DNA from: Rhyzopertha dominica
Lineage: Eukaryota > Arthropoda > Insecta > Coleoptera > Bostrichidae
Direction of reading: 5' to 3'
DNA length: 64,000 nucleotides
Assembly (NCBI GenBank): GCA_025024175.1
Contig: QCXZ01000047.1
Coordinates: 806,001-870,000, forward strand
In this document: piece by piece, positions 21,551 to 30,230 of the stretch
How positions within the stretch are numbered: position 1 is the first letter of the stretch
Layout of the letters: the number at the start of each line of letters is the position of its first letter
Notes under the pieces: generated by a model
Seen by the model: only the letters and a program-made list of their open reading frames with translations
Told to the model about the DNA's origin: nothing
Database searches by the model: none
Position numbers and translations under genes: made by a program

Positions 21551-23176
21551 ATGAGCTATGACGGTGACATTTGGCGTTATCTGGACATCCCTATGGGAGA
21601 TGTTGCCGGACGAATGGGCGAATCATCCAGGAGTTTGGTGGAAGATTATGGAGACAATCCCTCTGGATCAGGCGTGCAAGAGGCAGATGTTACAGATAAT
21701 TCAGCGATGGAGCAAAAATTACAAGCAATGGTCGACCGGTTCGTTACCATCCTTGAAGAAAAAGATTGGAAAGATGGCGGATACTATATCTCAGATGTGT
21801 TTGCCTGCGAGTCACTTGGACGAGCTGAGGGCTTGGCTAAACGAATGGCTGAGCGAGCAGCAAATTACCGACGGGGACTTATCCTTATATCTATCCACAG
21901 CACTGACGACGGTTCTGCCCACGTCCACTCCGTCCACAGCTGCCCTTACGCAAACAGGTCGTGCCGCTGTTACTTCAAAGCGTTCCCAGAAGCGCAAGAG
22001 GACGTTAGACGACTTCTTCGAAAGCCTCCACCCATCGAAACGTTCAAGCGACGAGATTGGGAAAATATCACAAAGTATTTTTGTACGAAAGGGAGACGAG
22101 CAACGTTCGCTAAAGTCAACGGTGCCCTACAAAGACTTCCTATTGAAATTACAAATTTATCCGACTCTATCATACCAAGCGAAACTGAAGGAAGACCATA
22201 CTCAGGCTTGGAGAACTGCCACGACCCGCTTGACAATTACGATGAACGAACACGAGGAATTGAATCGAAAGGTGATGGAAGTACTCGAAGTCGCAAAAGA
22301 AGAGGTGTTGGCAACGCAGGAGGAGATGGAGGGATCCGAGGAGACACAGGAGTAATTTTAGATTTAATAAAGAGGTATGCTATTTGTCCACTCTCAGAGA
22401 TAGTATATACTCGCGATTATTTGTTGCATAGAATTGCTGTTAAACGTTTAGATGATCGAGATGTTAAAAGCGCTATTGATTGTCATGCTGCGATTATTAA
22501 CACTTGGACTCGTGAAGATTATGTGAATTTTTATAATGATCCTAACACTATCAAAATTTGGTCTGCACGTAGTATTGACTTATTTGATCTATATTACCTA
22601 TCTGACGATGAATCAGTGGAGATAGTCAATAAATTGTTGGATTATCAATGTGGACTTGCTAAGAAACAGTTTGTTACAGATTTGCTTAACGTTACCGATA
22701 TGGTTATACCTAAATGTAACTGCTTTTTAGTTGTGTCTCCGCCGTCAGCTGGAAAGAATTTCTTTTTTGATGCTGTAAAAGATTACTATCTTAATGTTGG
22801 ACAAATGCAGAACCCCAATAAATATAATACCTTTGCATATCAGGATTGTCACAATAGACGTCTGTTAATTTGGAACGAACCAAATTATGAACCCCGCGAA
22901 ACTGAAAATCTTAAAATGTTGTTTGCGGGAGATAACTTTAGTGCTAATGTAAAATGTAAACCACAAGCAAATGTAAAACGCACACCTATTATTTGTATGT
23001 CTAATATTATGCCCCGCTTTGCTAATGATGAAGCTTTTGTTGATAGAATTATTACATATTACTGGAATTCTGCACCTTTTCTTAAGGATGTGTTAAAGAA
23101 ACCAAGACCAGATTCTGTTATGAATTTATTGTACTCAATATACTATACCGATTACATAAGTGCTTTATTTACGTAG
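21551..23176 (+). CDS. NS1: Densovirus replication initiator NS1, left copy
   Basis: 541 residues from the ATG just after the splice acceptor (the frame is open a further 16 codons upstream). NS1 nicks the viral origin, covalently binds the 5' end and unwinds DNA in the nucleus. Visible parts: an HUH nuclease metal motif 'HVH' near residues 124-126, a nicking Tyr in 'KYFCTKGRR' near 175, and a superfamily-3 helicase with Walker A 'PPSAGKN' near 397-403, Walker B 'RRLLIWNE' near 436-443 and motif C 'PIICMSN' near 479-485. No stop or frameshift interrupts it. It overlaps NS2 throughout its N-terminal half, and its 3' end overlaps the convergent capsid ORF by 8 nt. Same sequence as the right copy. 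Confidence 0.93.
   Translation: MSYDGDIWRYLDIPMGDVAGRMGESSRSLVEDYGDNPSGSGVQEADVTDNSAMEQKLQAMVDRFVTILEEKDWKDGGYYISDVFACESLGRAEGLAKRMAERAANYRRGLILISIHSTDDGSAHVHSVHSCPYANRSCRCYFKAFPEAQEDVRRLLRKPPPIETFKRRDWENITKYFCTKGRRATFAKVNGALQRLPIEITNLSDSIIPSETEGRPYSGLENCHDPLDNYDERTRGIESKGDGSTRSRKRRGVGNAGGDGGIRGDTGVILDLIKRYAICPLSEIVYTRDYLLHRIAVKRLDDRDVKSAIDCHAAIINTWTREDYVNFYNDPNTIKIWSARSIDLFDLYYLSDDESVEIVNKLLDYQCGLAKKQFVTDLLNVTDMVIPKCNCFLVVSPPSAGKNFFFDAVKDYYLNVGQMQNPNKYNTFAYQDCHNRRLLIWNEPNYEPRETENLKMLFAGDNFSANVKCKPQANVKRTPIICMSNIMPRFANDEAFVDRIITYYWNSAPFLKDVLKKPRPDSVMNLLYSIYYTDYISALFT
21558..22355 (+). CDS. NS2: Densovirus non-structural protein NS2, left copy (overlaps NS1)
   Basis: 265 residues in a frame different from NS1, starting 7 nt after the NS1 ATG. 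Such an overlapping NS2 is standard in ambisense densoviruses and is translated by leaky scanning from the spliced NS mRNA. The protein is hydrophilic, Glu/Lys/Gln-rich, with a basic patch ('KRSQKRKR') and no known domain. That a frame of this length stays open inside NS1 supports its being real. Same sequence as the right copy. Confidence 0.8.
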   Translation: MTVTFGVIWTSLWEMLPDEWANHPGVWWKIMETIPLDQACKRQMLQIIQRWSKNYKQWSTGSLPSLKKKIGKMADTISQMCLPASHLDELRAWLNEWLSEQQITDGDLSLYLSTALTTVLPTSTPSTAALTQTGRAAVTSKRSQKRKRTLDDFFESLHPSKRSSDEIGKISQSIFVRKGDEQRSLKSTVPYKDFLLKLQIYPTLSYQAKLKEDHTQAWRTATTRLTITMNEHEELNRKVMEVLEVAKEEVLATQEEMEGSEETQE

Positions 23177-24531
23177 AATTAACAGCCATCCTACCATACA
23201 CATTGGGATAGTCATAAGTTTTGGCCATAGGACGACCTTGCTCATCAGATGCCGTATACCATTGTAATTGTTGAGTAGTGTTGCTTGAAAAGCAGCCCTG
23301 TTTAATGTAGGTGTACGGATCTACTGACTCGGTGACAAGAGTACAATCTATTTCAAAGTACCCCTGGGCGTCTAACCAGGAATTTGCTTGTGTAGTATTG
23401 TCAGAAGTAGTTAATTTCGGTACAGCTCGAATGCCTACGTTTAATGAAGGCATTTGACTGTCACCGAAGAATTGGTCATTGATTTCCTCAAAGACTCCAC
23501 CTTGTTCCATTGGTCGCTTGTAATACATTTGATCTTCTTCAAAGTAGGTGCTCTTTTTATTTGGTCCTTGCTGAAATTTTCGCTCTATGTTCCACGTTTG
23601 ATGGGGCGCTGCTGACTGCGCTAGGGTGACGTTTTTATTGCCCCCTACCTCGGTACTGGTTCCCGTCGGTATATTTTGTCCTATAGTTGTTGTAATTTTA
23701 TTATTCGGAACTGCTGCGAAATTCTCGACAAGTGGAGCATATTGGAAATCATATGTCATATTAGCAACTACTCCGTTAACACAAGCACTGGCATCAAATT
23801 CTTCAATAAAATCTTTGTACGGAGGAAATCCTGGTAAATATGTAGTATCGTCCCCGGTACCACTAGCATCTAAAGTGTATATAGTAAGATAATCTTGTAA
23901 ATATATCTCTGCTCCAGTCGCATTTGCTGGAGGAGCTTGTGTGAAACTTGAGGAATTATTGTCGTAACCGTATATAGCAGTTTTAAGCCCTTCTCGATAT
24001 TGTTCTGATGTTTGCTGTTTGAATCCAGTAGGTAACATAGGTTCAGTTGCGGAATATTGATACCGTCTATTACTTGACGCAATAAAGGGAATAGAACGAA
24101 TGCCTTTGGCAACTTGTAAAAATTTATTTTGATTTAATGTGGCATTGGTTGTTTGAGTATCGCCTGTTTGAAAAGCAACACGAGTATTCCATGCTTTTAC
24201 AGTTACCGTTGCTGAGACAGCAAAGGTACCTGGATATTGCTTCATTCGATTAAATTCTGCTGGTGACATATACATAAATAGATACTCCCAAGGAATACTT
24301 GCCAAGCCAGTTGTTAGAGCAAATCGTTTGGGGGTGGTGCCCCATAGTGCCTCTTTCAATATGATATTGGCGTTAGCTGAAGTTAAGAAACGATGTTTCT
24401 TGTGGTAAGTCTTCACCAATTGCAATGTATCCACCCCTATATCTCACTTGCGTACTTGTGCTAGGCCTACGAAATACGCTTTCTTCACTGCTACTTGGAG
24501 TTATCGTTCCCAACTCGATGTACTCTGACAT
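23169..24531 (-). pseudogene. VP: Densovirus capsid gene with 1,270-bp internal deletion, left copy
   Basis: The minus strand starts as in the intact copy (ATG at 24531) and keeps about 38 codons. It then jumps at about 24417/24418 into the middle of the second capsid ORF. The lost segment corresponds to about 24,965-26,234 of the right copy and includes the phospholipase A2 region, the ORF1/ORF2 junction and the Gly/Ser-rich N-terminus of ORF2. The junction is out of frame, so the N-terminal frame ends shortly after. The remaining 3' part (the jelly-roll capsid region) is open to the normal stop. The deleted segment does not begin GT and end AG, so it is not a retro-copied intron. Confidence 0.9.
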
Positions 24532-24557
24532 ACTGGCTACATTTGTTTTTTACATAG

Positions 24558-24823
24558 CTATTTATATCCGTGTTTTTAGCTCCACTTGGTGCTTGCCCAT
24601 AAGCCTCTGGCTTATCACTGACGACTGCGACGACGAGCGGTCGGTTATATACATAAATTTGACCTTGAAACCATGGTTTACCGTAAATAGAAAATTTACA
24701 TGGTAACCGGTTTCAAGGTCAAATTTATGTATATAACCGACCGCTCGTCGTCGCAGTCGTCAGTGATAAGCCAGAGGCTTATGGGCAAGCACCAAGTGGA
24801 GCTAAAAACACGGATATAAATAG
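24558..24823. repeat. Head-to-head fused VP-end ITRs with a single shared hairpin
   Basis: Left-copy ITR (24558-24708) and right-copy ITR (24673-24823) share a central 36-bp hairpin segment at 24673-24708. On both sides it is bordered by 'gaccttgaaacc' and its complement 'ggtttcaaggtc'. This is the structure expected at the bridge of a parvoviral dimer replicative form, where two genomes share one terminal hairpin. A TATA box for the left VP gene is at 24559-24566 (minus). Confidence 0.92.
24815..24822 (+). promoter_or_regulatory. TATA box of the VP promoter, right copy
   Basis: 'tataaata' at the inner edge of the ITR, 28 nt before the first VP start codon at 24850. Confidence 0.75.
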
Positions 24824-24849
24824 CTATGTAAAAAACAAATGTAGCCAGT

Positions 24850-25737
24850 ATGTCAGAGTACATCGAGTTGGGAACGATAACTCCAAGTAGCAGTGAAGAA
24901 AGCGTATTTCGTAGGCCTAGCACAAGTACGCAAGTGAGATATAGGGGTGGATACATTGCAATTCCCATTAATTCAAGTAATTCTAGTCTATCTAGTGCGG
25001 GAAGTGGAAGTAAAACAAGAGTAGCACCAATACCAACAGTTGGAGCAGCAGTAGTAGGGGCAGGTGCACAATATCAACACATCTACGAAGAGCAGTTAGG
25101 TGCTGCAGCTGGAGATGCAAACAATCCCCTAAATCGAGCTATCGTTGGAAATAGAGACGATTACTACGCAGCGGTACCTTGGGAATTACGACGATTGGGA
25201 TTGCATGACAGACAGCGTCTTATTAAACCTTACGGAGTTCCGTGGAATACAGTCACACAGAGTGTATATCCAGAACACTGGAGCCTAGTCAATCAACAAG
25301 AAGGAGCAAGCAGAGTGCAGAAACAACAACAGACGAACGTACAAGTGGGAAAGGATTCGATCAATCAAGAAAGGAAACAACATCAGTCGCAAGGACTAAC
25401 ATTACCCTTTTCAAACAATATTGGACCTGGAAATCCAATACGTCCCGCGACAAACACAGCTGACCTTATTGCACAGGGTCACGACTTACATTATCAAGAA
25501 GCTAAGAACGATTCTGACGTGTTGTCAGCGGATAGAGAGGCAATCTCACAATTCACACACGAGGCAGTCCAAGGTCAGGATCCTGTATCTAGACTACACG
25601 CGGCAGTGGGAGGAGTCGGGTTGGGAATTAAGCACGCAGTCGAACGTTTAAGTGGGAAAGTACTGTACGGTAAGCAATGCCTAGAGATAGACCACTGGGT
25701 CCGAATCCCCAGGATCGCCCAAATTGGGCAACCATGA
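24850..25737 (+). CDS. VP: Densovirus capsid ORF1 (VP1-unique region with phospholipase A2), right copy
   Basis: 295 codons. The centre holds a parvoviral phospholipase A2 module: calcium loop 'GPGN' at residues 192-195 and the catalytic 'HDLHY' at 211-215, followed by the second helix with Asp. In parvoviruses this VP1-specific enzyme acts during particle trafficking out of endosomes. The ORF overlaps the second capsid ORF (25677-27482) in another frame and has a splice donor 'gtaagc' at 25670, so VP1 is most likely made by splicing ORF1 to ORF2 as in other split-VP densoviruses. Only the right copy retains it. Confidence 0.87.
   Translation: MSEYIELGTITPSSSEESVFRRPSTSTQVRYRGGYIAIPINSSNSSLSSAGSGSKTRVAPIPTVGAAVVGAGAQYQHIYEEQLGAAAGDANNPLNRAIVGNRDDYYAAVPWELRRLGLHDRQRLIKPYGVPWNTVTQSVYPEHWSLVNQQEGASRVQKQQQTNVQVGKDSINQERKQHQSQGLTLPFSNNIGPGNPIRPATNTADLIAQGHDLHYQEAKNDSDVLSADREAISQFTHEAVQGQDPVSRLHAAVGGVGLGIKHAVERLSGKVLYGKQCLEIDHWVRIPRIAQIGQP
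25670..25675 (+). promoter_or_regulatory. Candidate splice donor joining the two capsid ORFs
   Basis: 'g|gtaagc' near the end of ORF1. The acceptor is uncertain: the AG ending at 25845 has a fair pyrimidine stretch and keeps the frame, while the nearer one at 25712 does not. Confidence 0.5.
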
Positions 25738-27482
25738 ACGAGGGCCAACGCAGGTATGCCATGGAACAATGGCGCTTGGCTCGAGTAAGACGTGGCGAAA
25801 GGTTTGATCCTCCTGGGGATGACGATCACGGTGTAACTTTCCAAGAAGCAATTGATGATTTTAATTTGGATCTTCTAGGGTCACCCCAGGAGGGAAACCA
25901 GGCCACGCAGAATTCAGACGACGGTGTAGAAGACTTCTTGCAACAAATAAAAGACAGACAAGGACAAGCAGACACAGGTAGAAACGCGAACCAACAACCA
26001 GACATGTCAGACGTGAACATGTCGCAAGTATCAAGTAGTCAATCAGCAAGTGGGGGAAGTAAAGGAAATAAACGATCTGGAAGTTCATCCGGAGGAAAAG
26101 CTGCAAAAGTACCAAAGTCTGGAACGTCTTTACCAGGGACAGGTGGCAATTTGGATGGCATGACGAGTGGCGGTAATGCAGGAAATGGATCGCCTGCTAT
26201 ATTGCGTCCTATCGGTTTACATGTGGAGAAAATGGTGAAGACTTACCACAAGAAACATCGTTTCTTAACTTCAGCTAACGCCAATATCATATTGAAAGAG
26301 GCACTATGGGGCACCACCCCCAAACGATTTGCTCTAACAACTGGCTTGGCAAGTATTCCTTGGGAGTATCTATTTATGTATATGTCACCAGCAGAATTTA
26401 ATCGAATGAAGCAATATCCAGGTACCTTTGCTGTCTCAGCAACGGTAACTGTAAAAGCATGGAATACTCGTGTTGCTTTTCAAACAGGCGATACTCAAAC
26501 AACCAATGCCACATTAAATCAAAATAAATTTTTACAAGTTGCCAAAGGCATTCGTTCTATTCCCTTTATTGCGTCAAGTAATAGACGGTATCAATATTCC
26601 GCAACTGAACCTATGTTACCTACTGGATTCAAACAGCAAACATCAGAACAATATCGAGAAGGGCTTAAAACTGCTATATACGGTTACGACAATAATTCCT
26701 CAAGTTTCACACAAGCTCCTCCAGCAAATGCGACTGGAGCAGAGATATATTTACAAGATTATCTTACTATATACACTTTAGATGCTAGTGGTACCGGGGA
26801 CGATACTACATATTTACCAGGATTTCCTCCGTACAAAGATTTTATTGAAGAATTTGATGCCAGTGCTTGTGTTAACGGAGTAGTTGCTAATATGACATAT
26901 GATTTCCAATATGCTCCACTTGTCGAGAATTTCGCAGCAGTTCCGAATAATAAAATTACAACAACTATAGGACAAAATATACCGACGGGAACCAGTACCG
27001 AGGTAGGGGGCAATAAAAACGTCACCCTAGCGCAGTCAGCAGCGCCCCATCAAACGTGGAACATAGAGCGAAAATTTCAGCAAGGACCAAATAAAAAGAG
27101 CACCTACTTTGAAGAAGATCAAATGTATTACAAGCGACCAATGGAACAAGGTGGAGTCTTTGAGGAAATCAATGACCAATTCTTCGGTGACAGTCAAATG
27201 CCTTCATTAAACGTAGGCATTCGAGCTGTACCGAAATTAACTACTTCTGACAATACTACACAAGCAAATTCCTGGTTAGACGCCCAGGGGTACTTTGAAA
27301 TAGATTGTACTCTTGTCACCGAGTCAGTAGATCCGTACACCTACATTAAACAGGGCTGCTTTTCAAGCAACACTACTCAACAATTACAATGGTATACGGC
27401 ATCTGATGAGCAAGGTCGTCCTATGGCCAAAACTTATGACTATCCCAATGTGTATGGTAGGATGGCTGTTAATTCTACGTAA
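25677..27482 (+). CDS. VP: Densovirus major capsid ORF2, right copy
   Basis: Up to 601 codons. The N-terminal 200 residues are hydrophilic, with an acidic section and a long Gly/Ser-rich stretch typical of the region just before the parvoviral shell domain. From about residue 210 the densovirus capsid domain begins (Denso_VP4-like, jelly-roll), with 'ASIPWEYLFMYMSP' as a recognisable early motif. The true start depends on splicing and on internal initiation; several in-frame ATGs (25677, 25734, 26003, 26159) could give the smaller capsid proteins. The stop is followed at once by a polyadenylation signal. The ORF is intact. Confidence 0.9.
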   Translation: MPRDRPLGPNPQDRPNWATMNEGQRRYAMEQWRLARVRRGERFDPPGDDDHGVTFQEAIDDFNLDLLGSPQEGNQATQNSDDGVEDFLQQIKDRQGQADTGRNANQQPDMSDVNMSQVSSSQSASGGSKGNKRSGSSSGGKAAKVPKSGTSLPGTGGNLDGMTSGGNAGNGSPAILRPIGLHVEKMVKTYHKKHRFLTSANANIILKEALWGTTPKRFALTTGLASIPWEYLFMYMSPAEFNRMKQYPGTFAVSATVTVKAWNTRVAFQTGDTQTTNATLNQNKFLQVAKGIRSIPFIASSNRRYQYSATEPMLPTGFKQQTSEQYREGLKTAIYGYDNNSSSFTQAPPANATGAEIYLQDYLTIYTLDASGTGDDTTYLPGFPPYKDFIEEFDASACVNGVVANMTYDFQYAPLVENFAAVPNNKITTTIGQNIPTGTSTEVGGNKNVTLAQSAAPHQTWNIERKFQQGPNKKSTYFEEDQMYYKRPMEQGGVFEEINDQFFGDSQMPSLNVGIRAVPKLTTSDNTTQANSWLDAQGYFEIDCTLVTESVDPYTYIKQGCFSSNTTQQLQWYTASDEQGRPMAKTYDYPNVYGRMAVNST

Positions 27483-29100
27483 ATAAAGCACTTATGTAAT
27501 CGGTATAGTATATTGAGTACAATAAATTCATAACAGAATCTGGTCTTGGTTTCTTTAACACATCCTTAAGAAAAGGTGCAGAATTCCAGTAATATGTAAT
27601 AATTCTATCAACAAAAGCTTCATCATTAGCAAAGCGGGGCATAATATTAGACATACAAATAATAGGTGTGCGTTTTACATTTGCTTGTGGTTTACATTTT
27701 ACATTAGCACTAAAGTTATCTCCCGCAAACAACATTTTAAGATTTTCAGTTTCGCGGGGTTCATAATTTGGTTCGTTCCAAATTAACAGACGTCTATTGT
27801 GACAATCCTGATATGCAAAGGTATTATATTTATTGGGGTTCTGCATTTGTCCAACATTAAGATAGTAATCTTTTACAGCATCAAAAAAGAAATTCTTTCC
27901 AGCTGACGGCGGAGACACAACTAAAAAGCAGTTACATTTAGGTATAACCATATCGGTAACGTTAAGCAAATCTGTAACAAACTGTTTCTTAGCAAGTCCA
28001 CATTGATAATCCAACAATTTATTGACTATCTCCACTGATTCATCGTCAGATAGGTAATATAGATCAAATAAGTCAATACTACGTGCAGACCAAATTTTGA
28101 TAGTGTTAGGATCATTATAAAAATTCACATAATCTTCACGAGTCCAAGTGTTAATAATCGCAGCATGACAATCAATAGCGCTTTTAACATCTCGATCATC
28201 TAAACGTTTAACAGCAATTCTATGCAACAAATAATCGCGAGTATATACTATCTCTGAGAGTGGACAAATAGCATACCTCTTTATTAAATCTAAAATTACT
28301 CCTGTGTCTCCTCGGATCCCTCCATCTCCTCCTGCGTTGCCAACACCTCTTCTTTTGCGACTTCGAGTACTTCCATCACCTTTCGATTCAATTCCTCGTG
28401 TTCGTTCATCGTAATTGTCAAGCGGGTCGTGGCAGTTCTCCAAGCCTGAGTATGGTCTTCCTTCAGTTTCGCTTGGTATGATAGAGTCGGATAAATTTGT
28501 AATTTCAATAGGAAGTCTTTGTAGGGCACCGTTGACTTTAGCGAACGTTGCTCGTCTCCCTTTCGTACAAAAATACTTTGTGATATTTTCCCAATCTCGT
28601 CGCTTGAACGTTTCGATGGGTGGAGGCTTTCGAAGAAGTCGTCTAACGTCCTCTTGCGCTTCTGGGAACGCTTTGAAGTAACAGCGGCACGACCTGTTTG
28701 CGTAAGGGCAGCTGTGGACGGAGTGGACGTGGGCAGAACCGTCGTCAGTGCTGTGGATAGATATAAGGATAAGTCCCCGTCGGTAATTTGCTGCTCGCTC
28801 AGCCATTCGTTTAGCCAAGCCCTCAGCTCGTCCAAGTGACTCGCAGGCAAACACATCTGAGATATAGTATCCGCCATCTTTCCAATCTTTTTCTTCAAGG
28901 ATGGTAACGAACCGGTCGACCATTGCTTGTAATTTTTGCTCCATCGCTGAATTATCTGTAACATCTGCCTCTTGCACGCCTGATCCAGAGGGATTGTCTC
29001 CATAATCTTCCACCAAACTCCTGGATGATTCGCCCATTCGTCCGGCAACATCTCCCATAGGGATGTCCAGATAACGCCAAATGTCACCGTCATAGCTCAT
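27475..29100 (-). CDS. NS1: Densovirus replication initiator NS1, right copy
   Basis: Mirror of the left NS1, with the same HUH, nicking Tyr and superfamily-3 helicase motifs and no interruption. Its 3' end overlaps the end of the capsid ORF by 8 nt (tail-to-tail), which fixes the ambisense layout: VP rightward, NS leftward, promoters at opposite ends in the ITRs. The splice acceptor ending flush with the ATG is at 29101-29110. Confidence 0.93.
   Translation of the reverse strand: MSYDGDIWRYLDIPMGDVAGRMGESSRSLVEDYGDNPSGSGVQEADVTDNSAMEQKLQAMVDRFVTILEEKDWKDGGYYISDVFACESLGRAEGLAKRMAERAANYRRGLILISIHSTDDGSAHVHSVHSCPYANRSCRCYFKAFPEAQEDVRRLLRKPPPIETFKRRDWENITKYFCTKGRRATFAKVNGALQRLPIEITNLSDSIIPSETEGRPYSGLENCHDPLDNYDERTRGIESKGDGSTRSRKRRGVGNAGGDGGIRGDTGVILDLIKRYAICPLSEIVYTRDYLLHRIAVKRLDDRDVKSAIDCHAAIINTWTREDYVNFYNDPNTIKIWSARSIDLFDLYYLSDDESVEIVNKLLDYQCGLAKKQFVTDLLNVTDMVIPKCNCFLVVSPPSAGKNFFFDAVKDYYLNVGQMQNPNKYNTFAYQDCHNRRLLIWNEPNYEPRETENLKMLFAGDNFSANVKCKPQANVKRTPIICMSNIMPRFANDEAFVDRIITYYWNSAPFLKDVLKKPRPDSVMNLLYSIYYTDYISALFT
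27482..27487 (+). terminator. Polyadenylation signal of the VP transcript
   Basis: 'aataaa' overlaps the last base of the VP stop codon. Its mirror lies at 23164-23169 on the minus strand for the left copy. Confidence 0.7.
28296..29093 (-). CDS. NS2: Densovirus non-structural protein NS2, right copy (overlaps NS1)
   Basis: 265 residues in an alternative frame of NS1, starting 7 nt downstream of the NS1 ATG. Same sequence as the left copy, with the same hydrophilic character and basic patch. Expressed, by analogy with ambisense densoviruses, through leaky scanning on the spliced NS transcript. Confidence 0.8.
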   Translation of the reverse strand: MTVTFGVIWTSLWEMLPDEWANHPGVWWKIMETIPLDQACKRQMLQIIQRWSKNYKQWSTGSLPSLKKKIGKMADTISQMCLPASHLDELRAWLNEWLSEQQITDGDLSLYLSTALTTVLPTSTPSTAALTQTGRAAVTSKRSQKRKRTLDDFFESLHPSKRSSDEIGKISQSIFVRKGDEQRSLKSTVPYKDFLLKLQIYPTLSYQAKLKEDHTQAWRTATTRLTITMNEHEELNRKVMEVLEVAKEEVLATQEEMEGSEETQE

Positions 29101-29135
29101 CTGCAAAAGAATTTGAACACCAATAATAACACCGT

Positions 29136-29867
29136 TTAATCGAACCATTTATTTTTCTTATATACAGCATACATCGATGGACACATTCGATTACCAATAA
29201 CATGAGTTGTACGACGACATTCAATGTCCGGCTCTTCATCTGAGCTGCTATCATCCCATGGTCGTTTCTTTCGCAAGTGGTAATTGTACTCCAACAAACA
29301 ATCCTCATCATCAAGAATATGCTGCCAGAGTGGTTCCGTTATACAATTGCTGCACCAATTCTCTTCGTTCCAAATCAACTTATCCAGTAATTCGTCTCCA
29401 TCATATACACTGTGGTCTTCAATTAGTATAAATTGCCAATTGTTGTCCAGCCACAAATTTGCAGAATACGACTTGTAAAATTTACTCTTCACAGTCATGC
29501 ACGCGAAGCACAACTTCTTCATATGAGAACCTTGATACCATTCGTAATAACTCCAGATGACGTGGTTCCTGTCATACGCAAAAGGTGGGACGTCTTCAGG
29601 CAAGCGCATTAAATACAAAAACTTTGTTGGTGTAATCGGTTTCATGGACTCCCAACCATCCTCCATATTTTTAACTATATCCTCTATTTCCTCCTCACTT
29701 TCAGGAATAGCTTCCTCGCAACGTAACCATGCTAGTAGCAATTCATGTTGCAATGCGGTGGGTAGCACCGTAGTCTCGTCCCAGTTATTTTTGTACACTT
29801 CTTGAATACGTCGTTTGGCCAGGTCCCTCAATGATTTCGGCTGAACCAGTTTCTTATGTCTAAGCAT
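29136..29867 (-). CDS. NS3: Densovirus non-structural protein NS3, right copy
   Basis: Intact mirror of the left NS3 with both CxxC pairs. The splice donor 'gtaagt' (29868-29873) immediately precedes the ATG. NS3 is the promoter-proximal gene and is removed from the NS1/NS2 mRNA by splicing. Confidence 0.85.
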   Translation of the reverse strand: MLRHKKLVQPKSLRDLAKRRIQEVYKNNWDETTVLPTALQHELLLAWLRCEEAIPESEEEIEDIVKNMEDGWESMKPITPTKFLYLMRLPEDVPPFAYDRNHVIWSYYEWYQGSHMKKLCFACMTVKSKFYKSYSANLWLDNNWQFILIEDHSVYDGDELLDKLIWNEENWCSNCITEPLWQHILDDEDCLLEYNYHLRKKRPWDDSSSDEEPDIECRRTTHVIGNRMCPSMYAVYKKNKWFD

Positions 29868-29932
29868 ACTTACCAATACAAGTTAACACAATAACAATAT
29901 ACGAATAACTAAAGGGTACTTACATGCTGTTC

Positions 29933-30083
29933 CTATTTATATCCGTGTTTTTAGCTCCACTTGGTGCTTGCCCATAAGCCTCTGGCTTATCACTGACGAC
30001 TGCGACGACGAGCGGTCGGTTATATACATAAATTTGACCTTGAAACCGGTTACCATGTAAATTTTCTATTTACGGTAAACCAT
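29933..30083. repeat. Densovirus inverted terminal repeat, NS end, right copy
   Basis: Mirror of 20568-20718, including the TATA box (29934-29941, minus) and the terminal imperfect hairpin. The host side reads 'ccatgataagagtttcattt', the exact reverse complement of the left host flank. Confidence 0.9.
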
Positions 30084-30230
30084 GATAAGAGTTTCATTTG
30101 AGAAGATCTTATATCCAACTATGCTTGAGGACATTAGAATATCAAATAAAGAAAACAATATAATGAATACGTGGTGTTATTTTGTTTTCTTTAACCTTTC
30201 CTCGTATTCGTATATTAGGGACTAATTAAG

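Noticed and set aside
23169..24531. The shortened left capsid gene as a copy of a spliced mRNA
   Set aside because: The missing segment does not start with GT or end with AG, the junction is out of frame, and the flanking ITR is genomic; a deletion fits better.
23626..28839. Many open frames antisense to the viral genes (for example 26759-27025 and 28415-28681)
   Set aside because: They are shadows of NS and VP coding sequence; no start context or motif of their own.
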